Source: Bacteroidales bacterium
Lineage (GTDB): Bacteria > Bacteroidota > Bacteroidia > Bacteroidales > UBA932
Length of the DNA: 64,000 nucleotides
Assembly (NCBI GenBank): GCA_017454905.1
Contig: JAFTCB010000054.1
Coordinates: 1-64,000 of the forward strand
Direction: 5' to 3'
In this document: piece by piece, positions 16,185 to 24,473 of the stretch
Layout of the letters: each line of letters opens with the position of its first letter
How positions within the stretch are numbered: the stretch's first letter is position 1
Made by a program: the position numbers and the translations under genes
Notes under the pieces: generated by a model
What the model saw: only the letters and a program-made list of their open reading frames with translations
The model's database searches: none
What the model was told of the DNA's origin: nothing

Positions 16185-17012
16185 ATGAGGATACTGATTA
16201 CGAACGATGACGGCATCCACGCGAAGGGGCTGCAGGCCCTGGTCCGCGTGATGAAGCAATACGGCGACCTGACGATCGTGGCGCCGAAACACGCCCAGAG
16301 CGGGATGTCCATGGCCGTGACGATGGGCTACAAGCCCATCGTGGTCAAGCATCTGGCCGAACGGATCCCCGGCGAAGACTGGTGGTATCTCGATGGCACT
16401 CCTGCCAGCTGCATCAAATACGGCATCGACAATGTCCTCTTCCCGGAGCGCCCCGACCTCGTGGTCAGCGGCGTCAACCACGGCAGCAACGCCGCCACCG
16501 CCTCCATCTACTCCGGCACCATCGGCGCCGCGATGGAAGGCGCCGTGAACGGGATTCCCGCCATCGGCGTGAGCCTGGATACCTTCAGTCCGGACGCCGA
16601 CTTCTCCTGCGTCGAGGTCCTGCTGCCCAAGATCCTGGACAAGCTGCTCCCGCAGCTGAACCACCGCTACGGCCTCTTCTACAACATCAATTTCCCCGAC
16701 CGTCCCGCGGACCGCATCCACGGCATCCGCGTCGGCCGGATGGGCTATGCCCACTGGGAGCGCGAATACCAGGACTACGGTGCCTTCCTCGAAGAGCGGG
16801 GCCATGTCCCCACCGAGGAGGACTGCCGCTATGTCGCCCACGTCAAGCCCGAAGAGCATCTGTATGTGATGGCGGGGGACTTCACGGATAACGGCGGGAA
16901 TCCCGCTGATGCCGACCACATCCTGCTCCAGCAGGGCTATGTGGTCATCACGCCGCAAAATATAGACAACACCGACCACGCGGAACGCGAACGCCTATGC
17001 GCTATTATCTGA
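16185..17012 (+). CDS. surE: 5'/3'-nucleotidase SurE
   Basis: SurE is a divalent-metal-dependent nucleotidase linked to stationary-phase survival. The 275-residue protein begins with RILITNDDGIHAKGL, in which the two Asp residues bind metal. It also has VVAPKHAQSGMS in the form IVAPKHAQSGMSMA, GTPASCIKYG and the GVNHGSNAA block. The ATG at 16185 follows the upstream TGA and is preferred to an overlapping TTG. The 3' end overlaps lpxB by 16 bases; the surE-lpxB order is common in Bacteroidota. Confidence 0.92.
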   Translation: MRILITNDDGIHAKGLQALVRVMKQYGDLTIVAPKHAQSGMSMAVTMGYKPIVVKHLAERIPGEDWWYLDGTPASCIKYGIDNVLFPERPDLVVSGVNHGSNAATASIYSGTIGAAMEGAVNGIPAIGVSLDTFSPDADFSCVEVLLPKILDKLLPQLNHRYGLFYNINFPDRPADRIHGIRVGRMGYAHWEREYQDYGAFLEERGHVPTEEDCRYVAHVKPEEHLYVMAGDFTDNGGNPADADHILLQQGYVVITPQNIDNTDHAERERLCAII

Positions 17013-18121
17013 TAGCCGGAGAAGCCTCCGGCGACCTGCACGGCAGCAACCTGGTCAAGGGCCTGCTCGCCGAGGACCCCGCAGCAAAGATCCGCTGCCG
17101 GGGCGGCGAGTTGATGCAGGCGGCGGGGGCGGAACTGGTCTGGCACTACCGGGAAGGCGCCGTGATGGGCCTGACGGACGTGCTCGCAAGCGCGGGCAAA
17201 CTGCTCCGGAACCTGCGCGCCTGCAAGGCCGACATCGCCGCCTGGCAGCCGGATGTGGTGATCCTGATCGACTATCCCGGCTTCAACATGAAGATCGCGA
17301 AATGGTGCCACGCGCGCGGCATCCGCGTCTTTTATTATATCGCCCCCAAGACCTGGGCCTCGCGCGCGGGGCGCAACCGCAAGCTGAAGGCCTGGGTGGA
17401 CCGGCTCTTCATCGTCTTCCCCTTCGAGATCCCGTATTTCACGGAGCGGGGGATTCCCTTTGACTATCAGGGAAATCCGCTGCTGGACGCGGTGGATGCC
17501 CATACCTTCCGGCGGCCGGTCGAAGGGCGCTACGTGGCCCTGCTCGCAGGCTCGCGAAAAGGGGAGATCTCCCGCATGATGCCCGTGTGCATGGCGGTGG
17601 CGGACCGCCTGGCGGCGCTGCCCGGCTGGGAAGGCGTACGCTTCGTCGTGGCCGGGGCTCCGGCCCGCTCCGAGGCCGATTATGCCCCGTATATCGCCGG
17701 GCGGGCGAACGTGGACCTGCTTTTCGGGCGGACCTATGACGTGCTGAAATACGCCGATGCGGCGGTCATCAACTCCGGCACCGCTTCACTGGAAGCGGCG
17801 CTCATCGGAGTGCCGCAGGTGGTCTGCTGGAGCACCTCGCCTTTCTCCGCCTGGGTGGCGCGCCACATCCTGCATGTGATGGACCACGTCAAATACATCT
17901 CCCTGGGCAACCTTTGCCTGGACCGGCTGGCCTTCCGCGAGCTGATCCAGGAAGATTTCACGGCGGAGGCCGTGACGGAGGAAGTACGCCGCCTGGTGGA
18001 GGACACCCCTTACCGGGAGCGGATGCTCGCGGACTACGCCGACATCCGGCAGTCACTGGGCGGCAGCGGGGCTTCCCGCGCCGTCGCCCGGGCCATGATA
18101 GAACGAATCAATCAAAAGTAA
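16997..18121 (+). CDS. lpxB: Lipid-A-disaccharide synthase
   Basis: LpxB condenses UDP-2,3-diacylglucosamine with lipid X to form the lipid A disaccharide, a peripheral inner-membrane step. The 374-residue protein begins YYLIAGEASGDLHGSNL, and has the GGELMQAAG and VVILIDYPGFNMKIA blocks, YYIAPKTWAS and the C-terminal INSGTASLEAAL nucleotide-binding motif. This shows that the organism makes lipid A. The gene is six bases from the next reading frame. Confidence 0.94.
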   Translation: MRYYLIAGEASGDLHGSNLVKGLLAEDPAAKIRCRGGELMQAAGAELVWHYREGAVMGLTDVLASAGKLLRNLRACKADIAAWQPDVVILIDYPGFNMKIAKWCHARGIRVFYYIAPKTWASRAGRNRKLKAWVDRLFIVFPFEIPYFTERGIPFDYQGNPLLDAVDAHTFRRPVEGRYVALLAGSRKGEISRMMPVCMAVADRLAALPGWEGVRFVVAGAPARSEADYAPYIAGRANVDLLFGRTYDVLKYADAAVINSGTASLEAALIGVPQVVCWSTSPFSAWVARHILHVMDHVKYISLGNLCLDRLAFRELIQEDFTAEAVTEEVRRLVEDTPYRERMLADYADIRQSLGGSGASRAVARAMIERINQK

Positions 18122-18127
18122 GTCAAT

Positions 18128-18835
18128 ATGGTAGCACTTGTCACCGGCGCTTCGCGCGGCATCGGAAAAGTCATTGCAACGGAACTCGCTTCGCTCGGCT
18201 ACGACCTGGCCCTCGTGGCCCGGGACGGCACCGCCCTTGCGGAGGTGATCGCCTCGCTCCCGGAGGCCTGCGGAAGCGCCGTCGCCATCCCGGCGGACCT
18301 CGCGCAGGAGGATTCCTACGAGAGCGTCGTGGAGGAGTGCGTCGCGCAGCTGGGCGGACTGGACGTGCTCGTCAACTGTGCCGGGCTCTCGCAGGCCGGC
18401 CCCTTCGAGGAGGTCAGCCCGGAGGAGTGGGACCGCATCTTTGCGGTCAATGCCAAGGCACCTTTCTTCCTCTGCCGGGCCGCGCTGCCGTATCTCAAGA
18501 AATCCGAAAAACCGATCGTCATCAACATCGCTTCGGTGGTGGGTTTCAAGGGTTACATCCACCAGAGCGTCTATGCTTCCTCCAAGCACGCCCTGACGGG
18601 CTTCACCAAGGTCTTCGCCAAGGAAGTCCAGCCCTTCGGCATCCGGGTGCACCTGATCAGCCCCGGCGGCGTGGCCACGGAAATGGTCACGAAGATGCGT
18701 CCCGACATCAAGCCGGACGAACTCATCCAGCCCGAGGAGATCGCGGAGATCGTCCGCTTCCTCGTCACGAAGAAAGGGCAGGGGACCATCGACCAGTTCT
18801 ACATCCGCCGCTACACGGGCCTGGCGTTTGACTGA
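18128..18835 (+). CDS. Short-chain dehydrogenase/reductase
   Basis: This 235-residue classical SDR has a Rossmann NAD(P) motif TGASRGIG (residues 6-13), NCAG, a catalytic serine in NIASVVG and the YASSK catalytic pair. The substrate is not clear: the C terminus (TIDQFYIRRYTGLAFD) differs from FabG. It may act on a lipid or sugar, but nothing here decides it. It ends the operon that began with the DUF349 gene. Confidence 0.82.
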   Translation: MVALVTGASRGIGKVIATELASLGYDLALVARDGTALAEVIASLPEACGSAVAIPADLAQEDSYESVVEECVAQLGGLDVLVNCAGLSQAGPFEEVSPEEWDRIFAVNAKAPFFLCRAALPYLKKSEKPIVINIASVVGFKGYIHQSVYASSKHALTGFTKVFAKEVQPFGIRVHLISPGGVATEMVTKMRPDIKPDELIQPEEIAEIVRFLVTKKGQGTIDQFYIRRYTGLAFD

Positions 18836-18866
18836 TTTGGATTAAACTAAATTTTTCTTATCTTTG
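18836..18866 (+). promoter_or_regulatory. Complete promoter: TTTG, 19 bases, TATCTTTG
   Basis: TTTG at 18836-18839 and TATCTTTG at 18859-18866 have the canonical Bacteroidota spacing. The promoter overlaps the stop region of the SDR gene and lies about 200 bases before the first propeller lipoprotein, so its transcript would include the repeated leader at 18989-19126. The stretch 18867-18988 holds no gene I can see. Confidence 0.7.
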
Positions 18867-18988
18867 TTGGACAGGAATTTCCGGTGGTGAAGTTCCTGCC
18901 CTTCCTGTTTGGTATTCGTGCCTTTCCGGAGCGGACGCTGATGGTCTGGGACCTGGAATGAACAGAACCGTGCCGGGAAAGACCTATT

Positions 18989-19126
18989 GCTGATTATCAG
19001 GCAGTTATGAATTAACCCTCGGAGTTTTTGCCGAAGGATAAAATGTAAATCATTGATTATCAATATGACGATGAAAAAGAACATGATTCTCGCGGCGCTG
19101 CTTGCACTCGCCGCCTGCGGCCCGAA
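18989..19126 (+). repeat. Leader/signal-sequence repeat, copy 1 (138 bases)
   Basis: This segment is identical to 20159-20296 except for one base (A at 18996, G at 20166). It covers an untranslated leader and the first 18 or so codons (signal peptide and lipobox) of a propeller lipoprotein. Inside are the palindrome CTGATTATCAG, a weak hairpin around CCTCGG/CCGAAGG, two start-stop mini-frames (ATGAATTAA and ATGTAA) and ATTGATTATCAAT directly before the ATG at 19065. Confidence 0.9.
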
Positions 19127-20135
19127 GGGAGGGCCGGATGTGATCCGCTGGGGCGATTTGCATCAGGTGGCGGTTCCGGAGTCCGGGCTGCCTTGCTTCT
19201 CTTCGGTTGAGCAGATCCTGCTGGATCCGGAGCCGAACGAGTATGCGATGGCCTACCCCGAAAAGGTGGTCCTGTCCGGGGAAAAGATCTATCTGATGGG
19301 TGGCAACGGGCCGAATTCCAATGCTGTCGTGGAATACGGCCATGACGGGATGCCGGTGCGCCCGATCGGCAAGCGCGGCCGCGGCCCGGGCGAATATCCC
19401 CGGGTCACGGATTTCTCCGTGGACGGATCCGGCGATTGTTGGCTGCTGGATGGGGGCACCATGACGGTGTATCACTACAATGCGGACGGTGCTCTGGTGA
19501 ACAAGTTGAGGCAGCCGGGATTGGAGAAAGAGAATCCGGTTGTGGAGGAAGCCGTCCTGTTTGAGAACCTGGCCAATCTCCCTTCCGGAGAACTGCTGGT
19601 CGGGACCGCCCTGTGGGACGAATCCGCGTGGAAGGATTTCCGGACCGTCATCTGCGATACGCTGATCCATGTCCGCAAGGGTCAGGTGGAAGATCCTCAC
19701 ACGCTGGATGACAACTTCGCCTTTGACAGCAAAGGAATCTGTGCCACAGGATCTGGATTCCAGTACCTGGTCCCGATGGAGGACAAGGTGCATATCTTCG
19801 ACCACTCCGGAGAATACCTGCGCTCGGTCATATTCGATTTCGGAGCCAAAGCCGTCTCTGACGAATTCCGGAAGCAGGTCGAGCCGCACTTTGATGAGCT
19901 GAAAGACCATACGTTCCTCTCCAGTGCGGCCTATGTAGATGAGCAATGGGCCATGGGTGCGCTCCAGGCCAGTACGACCGAGGGGTACACGACGTTCATT
20001 GCCGACCTTCACCAGGGGAAGTGGTATTCAGTCTTCACTTCCCTGGGATACTTCTACGGCGTCTGGGACGGCCGTGCCGTCTGGCTCCGCGACACCGACG
20101 CGGGCTGGGTCCTGACACTCGGCACATTGAAATGA
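19071..20135 (+). CDS. 6-bladed beta-propeller lipoprotein, paralog 1
   Basis: This is a 354-residue lipoprotein (signal MKKNMILAALLALAACG, lipobox LAAC). It carries the motif GRGPGEYPRVTDF, typical of the BF3164-like / 6-bladed beta-propeller family of Bacteroidota, whose function is not known. Propeller-blade spacing is visible as repeated DxxG and FD(H/S)SG turns (for example IFDHSGEYLRSV). The start at 19071 is chosen for the MKK signal peptide; the in-frame ATG at 19065 is equally possible. Its leader and signal sequence are shared with the next gene while the mature parts have diverged. Confidence 0.78.
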   Translation: MKKNMILAALLALAACGPKGGPDVIRWGDLHQVAVPESGLPCFSSVEQILLDPEPNEYAMAYPEKVVLSGEKIYLMGGNGPNSNAVVEYGHDGMPVRPIGKRGRGPGEYPRVTDFSVDGSGDCWLLDGGTMTVYHYNADGALVNKLRQPGLEKENPVVEEAVLFENLANLPSGELLVGTALWDESAWKDFRTVICDTLIHVRKGQVEDPHTLDDNFAFDSKGICATGSGFQYLVPMEDKVHIFDHSGEYLRSVIFDFGAKAVSDEFRKQVEPHFDELKDHTFLSSAAYVDEQWAMGALQASTTEGYTTFIADLHQGKWYSVFTSLGYFYGVWDGRAVWLRDTDAGWVLTLGTLK

Positions 20136-20158
20136 TCCCAAGTCGAAAAGGAGCGATG

Positions 20159-20296
20159 GCTGATTGTCAGGCAGTTATGAATTAACCCTCGGAGTTTTTG
20201 CCGAAGGATAAAATGTAAATCATTGATTATCAATATGACGATGAAAAAGAACATGATTCTCGCGGCGCTGCTTGCACTCGCCGCCTGCGGCCCGAA
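20159..20296 (+). repeat. Leader/signal-sequence repeat, copy 2
   Basis: This is the second near-identical copy of the 138-base unit, offset 1170 bases from copy 1. Identity ends abruptly just after the lipobox codons (CGPK), where the two proteins become unrelated in detail. Confidence 0.9.
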
Positions 20297-21362
20297 AAAC
20301 GCGAAAGAATGGACGGTCCGGACAGACGAGGCAGCTCCGGCTGATATTGAGACGGTCGCTGTTTCCTGGGAAATCCTTCCGATCGATGAACGCGAGATGC
20401 CGATTCCGACGCCGTTCAGTGCGAAATGTTATGGCTCGAAAACCTTTCTCCAGGCAGGGCATTATCCATCCGGGGTCAAAGTATATATGCTGGAGGAGGG
20501 ACGTGTGGCCGGTGTGCTGGACGCGCAGGGCCGTGGTCCCGGCGAGTACCAGGACCTGTCCGGTTTTGCTTATTGTCCCGAGACATCCGAGCTCTTGATC
20601 AATGACCGTATCCTCAAGGGTTTCAGACATTTCCGTGTGCCGGAAATGACTTGGGAGTCGGATGAACCGCTGGGCAGGTATCTGCTCAATTTCGAGGTTC
20701 TGGATGCGACGCACAGCGTCTTTTGTTACGAACCCGAGGGGGAAACTCCCGGCAGGCTGGTGATCTGGGACCATGCCCGGGGGGAGGCCGTTTCTTCGAT
20801 GGAGGTGTCGATGCTGGAGGGCTCGTTGATGGAAGAAATGCACCAGACCCGGACTGCAAGGGGAGCGGTCCTGTTCAGCATCCCGGGCCGGACGACGACA
20901 CTGTGGCGTGCGGATGTGTCCGGATTCTCGCCCGTGGCGGAGGTGGCATTGTTGCCCGATGCATTCGGCCCGGAGGTATGGGAAGAACAAAACCGGGAAC
21001 GCCTGGTTCAGAGGTTTTCCGAAGTGATGGAAAAAGATCCGCGCATAGCGATCGGTGCGGATTTCCCCGTCCTCTCCGGGAAATCGATGGCGTTCTGGTA
21101 TCACGCCGGCTATGCGTCAGACCCGATGTGGCGACTGGCTATCTCCCGTCCTGACGGCGTGCGGACGGTCTCTAAACTGACCGTTGAGGGCTATCCCGAT
21201 CCGCTTCAGGTGATCGGCTCGGACGGGGATCGGTGGATTTCTGTCCTGGAACTCGAACTGCTGGAGGACGTTCCCGCCCCGAAAGGCCGTCTGTACACCC
21301 GGCTGCAGGAGCTCAAGGCGCAGGGCTGCGAGACCGTACTGCTGTTCTTTTCGGTGTTGTAG
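20241..21362 (+). CDS. 6-bladed beta-propeller lipoprotein, paralog 2
   Basis: This 373-residue lipoprotein has the same first 19 residues as the upstream paralog. The mature part differs but again carries the family motif GRGPGEYQDLSGF and has blade-like repeats. The frame starts 105 bases after the previous stop, inside repeat copy 2. No enzyme motif is seen. The two paralogs and the related gene at 24474 suggest a small local expansion of this surface or periplasmic lipoprotein family. Confidence 0.76.
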   Translation: MKKNMILAALLALAACGPKNAKEWTVRTDEAAPADIETVAVSWEILPIDEREMPIPTPFSAKCYGSKTFLQAGHYPSGVKVYMLEEGRVAGVLDAQGRGPGEYQDLSGFAYCPETSELLINDRILKGFRHFRVPEMTWESDEPLGRYLLNFEVLDATHSVFCYEPEGETPGRLVIWDHARGEAVSSMEVSMLEGSLMEEMHQTRTARGAVLFSIPGRTTTLWRADVSGFSPVAEVALLPDAFGPEVWEEQNRERLVQRFSEVMEKDPRIAIGADFPVLSGKSMAFWYHAGYASDPMWRLAISRPDGVRTVSKLTVEGYPDPLQVIGSDGDRWISVLELELLEDVPAPKGRLYTRLQELKAQGCETVLLFFSVL

Positions 21363-21378
21363 TTGTCAAGAAGCTTTG

Positions 21379-21442
21379 GCTGATTATCAGGCAGTTATGA
21401 ATTAACCCGCGGAGTTTTCGCCGAAGGATAAAATGTAAATCA
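21379..21442 (+). repeat. Leader repeat, partial copy 3 (64 bases)
   Basis: This matches the first 64 bases of copies 1 and 2 with two mismatches (CTC to CGC, and a T to C in the T-run). It stops before the start codon and signal-peptide part. No propeller gene follows; the M56 gene does. One mismatch falls in the small hairpin, suggesting this copy is decaying. Confidence 0.82.
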
Positions 21443-21490
21443 GGATGTGATCAGCTTGAAAAATAACGCCGGGCATAACTAATTATTTCT

Positions 21491-21498
21491 TATCTTTG
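21491..21498 (+). promoter_or_regulatory. -7 box (TATCTTTG) almost touching the M56 start codon
   Basis: TATCTTTG ends five bases before the ATG at 21504. If used, the transcript would be leaderless or nearly so. Confidence 0.5.
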
Positions 21499-21503
21499 TC
21501 CTG

Positions 21504-22754
21504 ATGGAACTCCTGCTCTACATACTCAAGGTGGCGGTGCTGCTGGCGCTGACCCGGACCGGCTACCGGCTGCTGCTCGCGCGCGAGACCTTCCACCGCT
21601 TCAACCGCTGCCTGCTCACGGGCGCGGCGGTGCTCTGCTGGGTGCTGCCTGCGTGCGTGCTGACGCTGCACCGCACGGTGGGTGTGGAGCGGGCGGCGGA
21701 GGCAGCGTTGACTCTCCCGGATCAGGCACGGGCGCCGTTGGAGGCCCTTCCGGCGGCGGATCCCGTCTGGCCCCGGATCGTGCTGGCGCTGTATGCCGCC
21801 GGGGCCGCGGTCGTGCTGCTTCGCTGGCTGGTCGGTGCCGTGCAGATGCTCCGGATCCTGCATGACGGCGAGCAGGTCCGCCTGCCGGACGGCGCCCGCG
21901 TGGTGGTCTCCGACCGCATCCGGGAGCCCATGAGCTGGCTGCACCGGGTCGTGCTGCCGCGCGCGGACTGGGAGCGGGGCTGCCCCGAAATCATCGCCCA
22001 CGAGCGGGCGCACATCCGCGGGGGACACGCGGAGGAGGATTTCCTGCTGGAAATGCTCACGGCCGCGCAGTGGTTCAATCCCTGGATGTGGGCCCTGCGC
22101 CGCGACCTGCGCACCCTTCACGAATACGAAGCCGACGCTGCCGTGCTGGCGGAAGGCTACGCGCGCAGCGCCTACCAGCTGTCGCTGATCGGCCGCGCAG
22201 CTGCGGCGCGGGGCCTGCAGGTCGGTGTCCCCTATGGCGGCGAACCGCTCCGGCAACGCATCGGGATGATGCTGCGCGGCCGCTCGGCGGGTATCCGGGC
22301 GCTCCGGGGGCTGTATTTGCTGCCGCTGGTGGCCTGCGCCCTGCTGGCGAACGCGCGCACACAGACGGATTTCTACTACACCGCCCCGGCGGCTTCAACC
22401 GCTGCTGCCGAAACCGAAGCCGCGCCGGCGGTGCCCTGTACCGAGCTGGACGTCCTCCCGAAGTGCGAATACTATTCTGCGGGCAACCTGACCGCCGTGG
22501 CGAAAGAGATGGTCCTGCGCTCTTATGCGATGCACGAACTGGATGACCTGGAGGGGTTGGTGCCGGTGCAGGTGATCATTTCCGCCTCCGGCCAGATCAC
22601 TTCGCTGCAGATTCTGACGGACCGCCTGCGCGAGGATCAGGCTGCGGCCATCCATAAACTGGTCATCGGCTATGGCCGCTGGACGCCGGCCACCAAAGAC
22701 GGCCGTACCGTGGCTGCTGAACTGATCCTCCCTTTGGATTTCGGCTGGAGGTAG
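21504..22754 (+). CDS. BlaR1/MecR1-like M56 metallopeptidase with TonB-like C-terminal domain
   Basis: This 416-residue protein has N-terminal membrane helices, LLLARETFHRFNR and the zinc motif HERAH (residues 166-170) followed by a helix with HEYEADAAVL. A further membrane segment comes next, and a C-terminal TonB/energy-transducer-like domain (about residues 325-416, with VPVQVIISASGQITSLQIL). M56 proteins sense a signal and cleave a partner BlaI-type repressor. Such a repressor is encoded two genes downstream (24025). The TonB-like end is common in Bacteroidota M56 proteins. What it senses is unknown. Confidence 0.82.
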   Translation: MELLLYILKVAVLLALTRTGYRLLLARETFHRFNRCLLTGAAVLCWVLPACVLTLHRTVGVERAAEAALTLPDQARAPLEALPAADPVWPRIVLALYAAGAAVVLLRWLVGAVQMLRILHDGEQVRLPDGARVVVSDRIREPMSWLHRVVLPRADWERGCPEIIAHERAHIRGGHAEEDFLLEMLTAAQWFNPWMWALRRDLRTLHEYEADAAVLAEGYARSAYQLSLIGRAAAARGLQVGVPYGGEPLRQRIGMMLRGRSAGIRALRGLYLLPLVACALLANARTQTDFYYTAPAASTAAAETEAAPAVPCTELDVLPKCEYYSAGNLTAVAKEMVLRSYAMHELDDLEGLVPVQVIISASGQITSLQILTDRLREDQAAAIHKLVIGYGRWTPATKDGRTVAAELILPLDFGWR

Positions 22755-22757
22755 GGG

Positions 22758-24014
22758 ATGATGGGACGCGGGCTTCGGATCTCCTTGATTCTCTGCATCC
22801 TGGCGGCAGGCTGCCGGCCCGGGCTGCCCGCTGTCGTGGACTTTCCGCACTACGCTTTCCGCAATTCCACCACGCTGGAACTGATGCGCGTCGAGCGCAC
22901 GGACACGGCGACCGTCTTCTCAATGCGCGCCTACTACATTCCGGGCTGGTGGTTTACCATCGACACCACGACCTGCCTGTATGCCGACGGCAGGCGCTAC
23001 CCGCTCCACGCCGCCTCCGGGATCGTCCCCGGGACGCACGAATACATCCGCGAAGCGCAGCTTCCCGGAGAAGGCTGGCGGGATTTCAAGCTTTATTTCG
23101 ACCCGTTGTCCCGCGCGGCGGAGCACTGTGATCTCATCGAAGGGGAGTCCACCGGCGGCTTCCATTTCTACGGCATCGACCTGACCGGGCGGCCGATCCG
23201 GCTCGCGGCCGGATTCCCGGACGGAGTGACGGTGTCAGCCCGCTTGCCGGAAGCCTGCCGGGAGCCGGGCTTTACGACGGTCCGGATCCATATCCCGGTC
23301 ACGCAGCAGGTCCTTCCGATTCTTTGCATTGCCCGGACAGAGGGCCGGCGTCCCGGGATGACCGGCTACGCCTCTGCGCGCTTCGATGACGACGGCATAG
23401 CGGTTTTCCGGTTCCGCCAACGCCAGACGGCACGGACACACATCGTGCTGGGCGACAACGCCGTGTCGGCCTCCATCTGGACCCTGCCCGGCGAGACGGC
23501 GGAGCTCTACTGGGTCCCGGACCGCCGGGAACTTACCGTGAGCCGCTTTTCCCTGCGGGAAGACCTGGCCCCCGTGCTGCGTTACGAGGGCGCGTATGCA
23601 GCCATCAATGAAGAATATGGGCACCTGCCGCACTACCGGCTGCATCCGGAGGGGCCGGACTTTGCGCCCGGGGTGCAAACCGGGGCGGAATATGCCGCCT
23701 GCGTGCGCCGGCGCTATGCGGAAGAACGCGCCCGGCTGGACGCTGACGCTTCGCTGACGCCCCTGCAGCGCGACCTGGCGGAAGTACAGCTCAAAGGTGA
23801 CGCCCTGCGGGCAATGTGTACGGCGGACGAGAGCCAGCGCCTGCAATACGCCCTGGAGCACGGCACCGATGCGGGCTACCGCCCGCTGGCACTGGCGGAT
23901 GCGGACTTTGCCTGGCTCACGGTGCTGGACCTCACTGACAGCCGCCTCCTTTTCAGCGACGCGGCCGAATACCTCTACCACCCCGCCGTCTGGCGGCTGA
24001 CCGATAACAAATAA
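22758..24014 (+). CDS. Lipoprotein of unknown function between M56 and BlaI genes
   Basis: This 418-residue protein has a signal peptide and lipobox (LAAGC). The N-terminal half is beta-rich (FPHYAFRNSTTLELMRVERTD), resembling the leading domain of some Bacteroidota thioredoxin-like lipoproteins. The C-terminal half is helical and Arg/Glu-rich. No CxxC thioredoxin motif is present, so it may be a truncated or divergent relative, or a different family. It sits between the sensor and the repressor, so it may be part of the response. An ATG three bases later is an alternative start. Confidence 0.6.
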   Translation: MMGRGLRISLILCILAAGCRPGLPAVVDFPHYAFRNSTTLELMRVERTDTATVFSMRAYYIPGWWFTIDTTTCLYADGRRYPLHAASGIVPGTHEYIREAQLPGEGWRDFKLYFDPLSRAAEHCDLIEGESTGGFHFYGIDLTGRPIRLAAGFPDGVTVSARLPEACREPGFTTVRIHIPVTQQVLPILCIARTEGRRPGMTGYASARFDDDGIAVFRFRQRQTARTHIVLGDNAVSASIWTLPGETAELYWVPDRRELTVSRFSLREDLAPVLRYEGAYAAINEEYGHLPHYRLHPEGPDFAPGVQTGAEYAACVRRRYAEERARLDADASLTPLQRDLAEVQLKGDALRAMCTADESQRLQYALEHGTDAGYRPLALADADFAWLTVLDLTDSRLLFSDAAEYLYHPAVWRLTDNK

Positions 24015-24024
24015 AACCTGCGAT

Positions 24025-24393
24025 ATGCGAAGACTCACCAACAAAGAACTCGACATCATGACGATCTTCTGGCACCATCCCGGCGCCCGCTTCGTCAAGG
24101 AAATCCACGATTTTTGCAGCGACCCCAAGCCGCACATCAACACCGTCTCCACCCAGGTGCGTACCCTGGAGAAGGACGGTTTCCTCGCGCACAAGACCGT
24201 CGGGGGCAGTTTCCAGTACTACCCCCTGCTCACCGAGGAGCAGTACCGCAAGGAGTTCCTGACCGGCTTCGTGAAGAACTTCTTCGGCAACTCCTACCGC
24301 GACGTCGTGTCCTCCTTCGTGCACGACGAAAAGATCTCTGTGGACGAGCTGGAAGACCTGATCCGTCAGGTCCGGGCTGCGCAGGGAGAGTAG
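24025..24393 (+). CDS. BlaI/MecI/CopY-family transcriptional repressor
   Basis: The 122-residue protein has the winged-helix layout of the family. It opens with RLTNKELDIMTIFWHHPGA, continues with HINTVSTQVRTLEKDGFLAHK as recognition region (cited in part as NTVSTQVRTLEKDGFL), and ends in a helical dimerisation and cleavage region. It pairs with the M56 protein at 21504. A 32-base perfect palindrome follows its stop (24401-24432) and overlaps the -7 box of the next operon, a plausible operator. Confidence 0.85.
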   Translation: MRRLTNKELDIMTIFWHHPGARFVKEIHDFCSDPKPHINTVSTQVRTLEKDGFLAHKTVGGSFQYYPLLTEEQYRKEFLTGFVKNFFGNSYRDVVSSFVHDEKISVDELEDLIRQVRAAQGE

Positions 24394-24400
24394 ATTGTTA

Positions 24401-24432
24401 ACTATTTTTTTCGTTTAAACGAAAAAAATAGT
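24401..24432. promoter_or_regulatory. 32-base perfect palindrome, operator and/or terminator
   Basis: The two 16-base arms (ACTATTTTTTTCGTTT and its exact complement) meet without a loop at GTTTAAAC. The last base is also the first base of the -7 box TATATTTG. It may be the operator of a dimeric repressor such as the neighbouring BlaI-type protein, an A/T-flanked terminator for the upstream operon, or both. Confidence 0.7.
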
Positions 24433-24439
24433 ATATTTG
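24432..24439 (+). promoter_or_regulatory. -7 box (TATATTTG) of the efflux operon
   Basis: TATATTTG begins in the palindrome and lies 34 bases before the ATG at 24474. The expected -33 region would lie inside the palindrome. Confidence 0.6.
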
Positions 24440-24473
24440 GACCGTGGGGCACCCAAGGCCCTGCGCTGTCAGT

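Noticed and set aside
18836-19070. Possible riboswitch before the first propeller gene
   Set aside because: The leader has small palindromes but matches no riboswitch core I know, and its repetition before two lipoprotein genes suggests a cassette instead.
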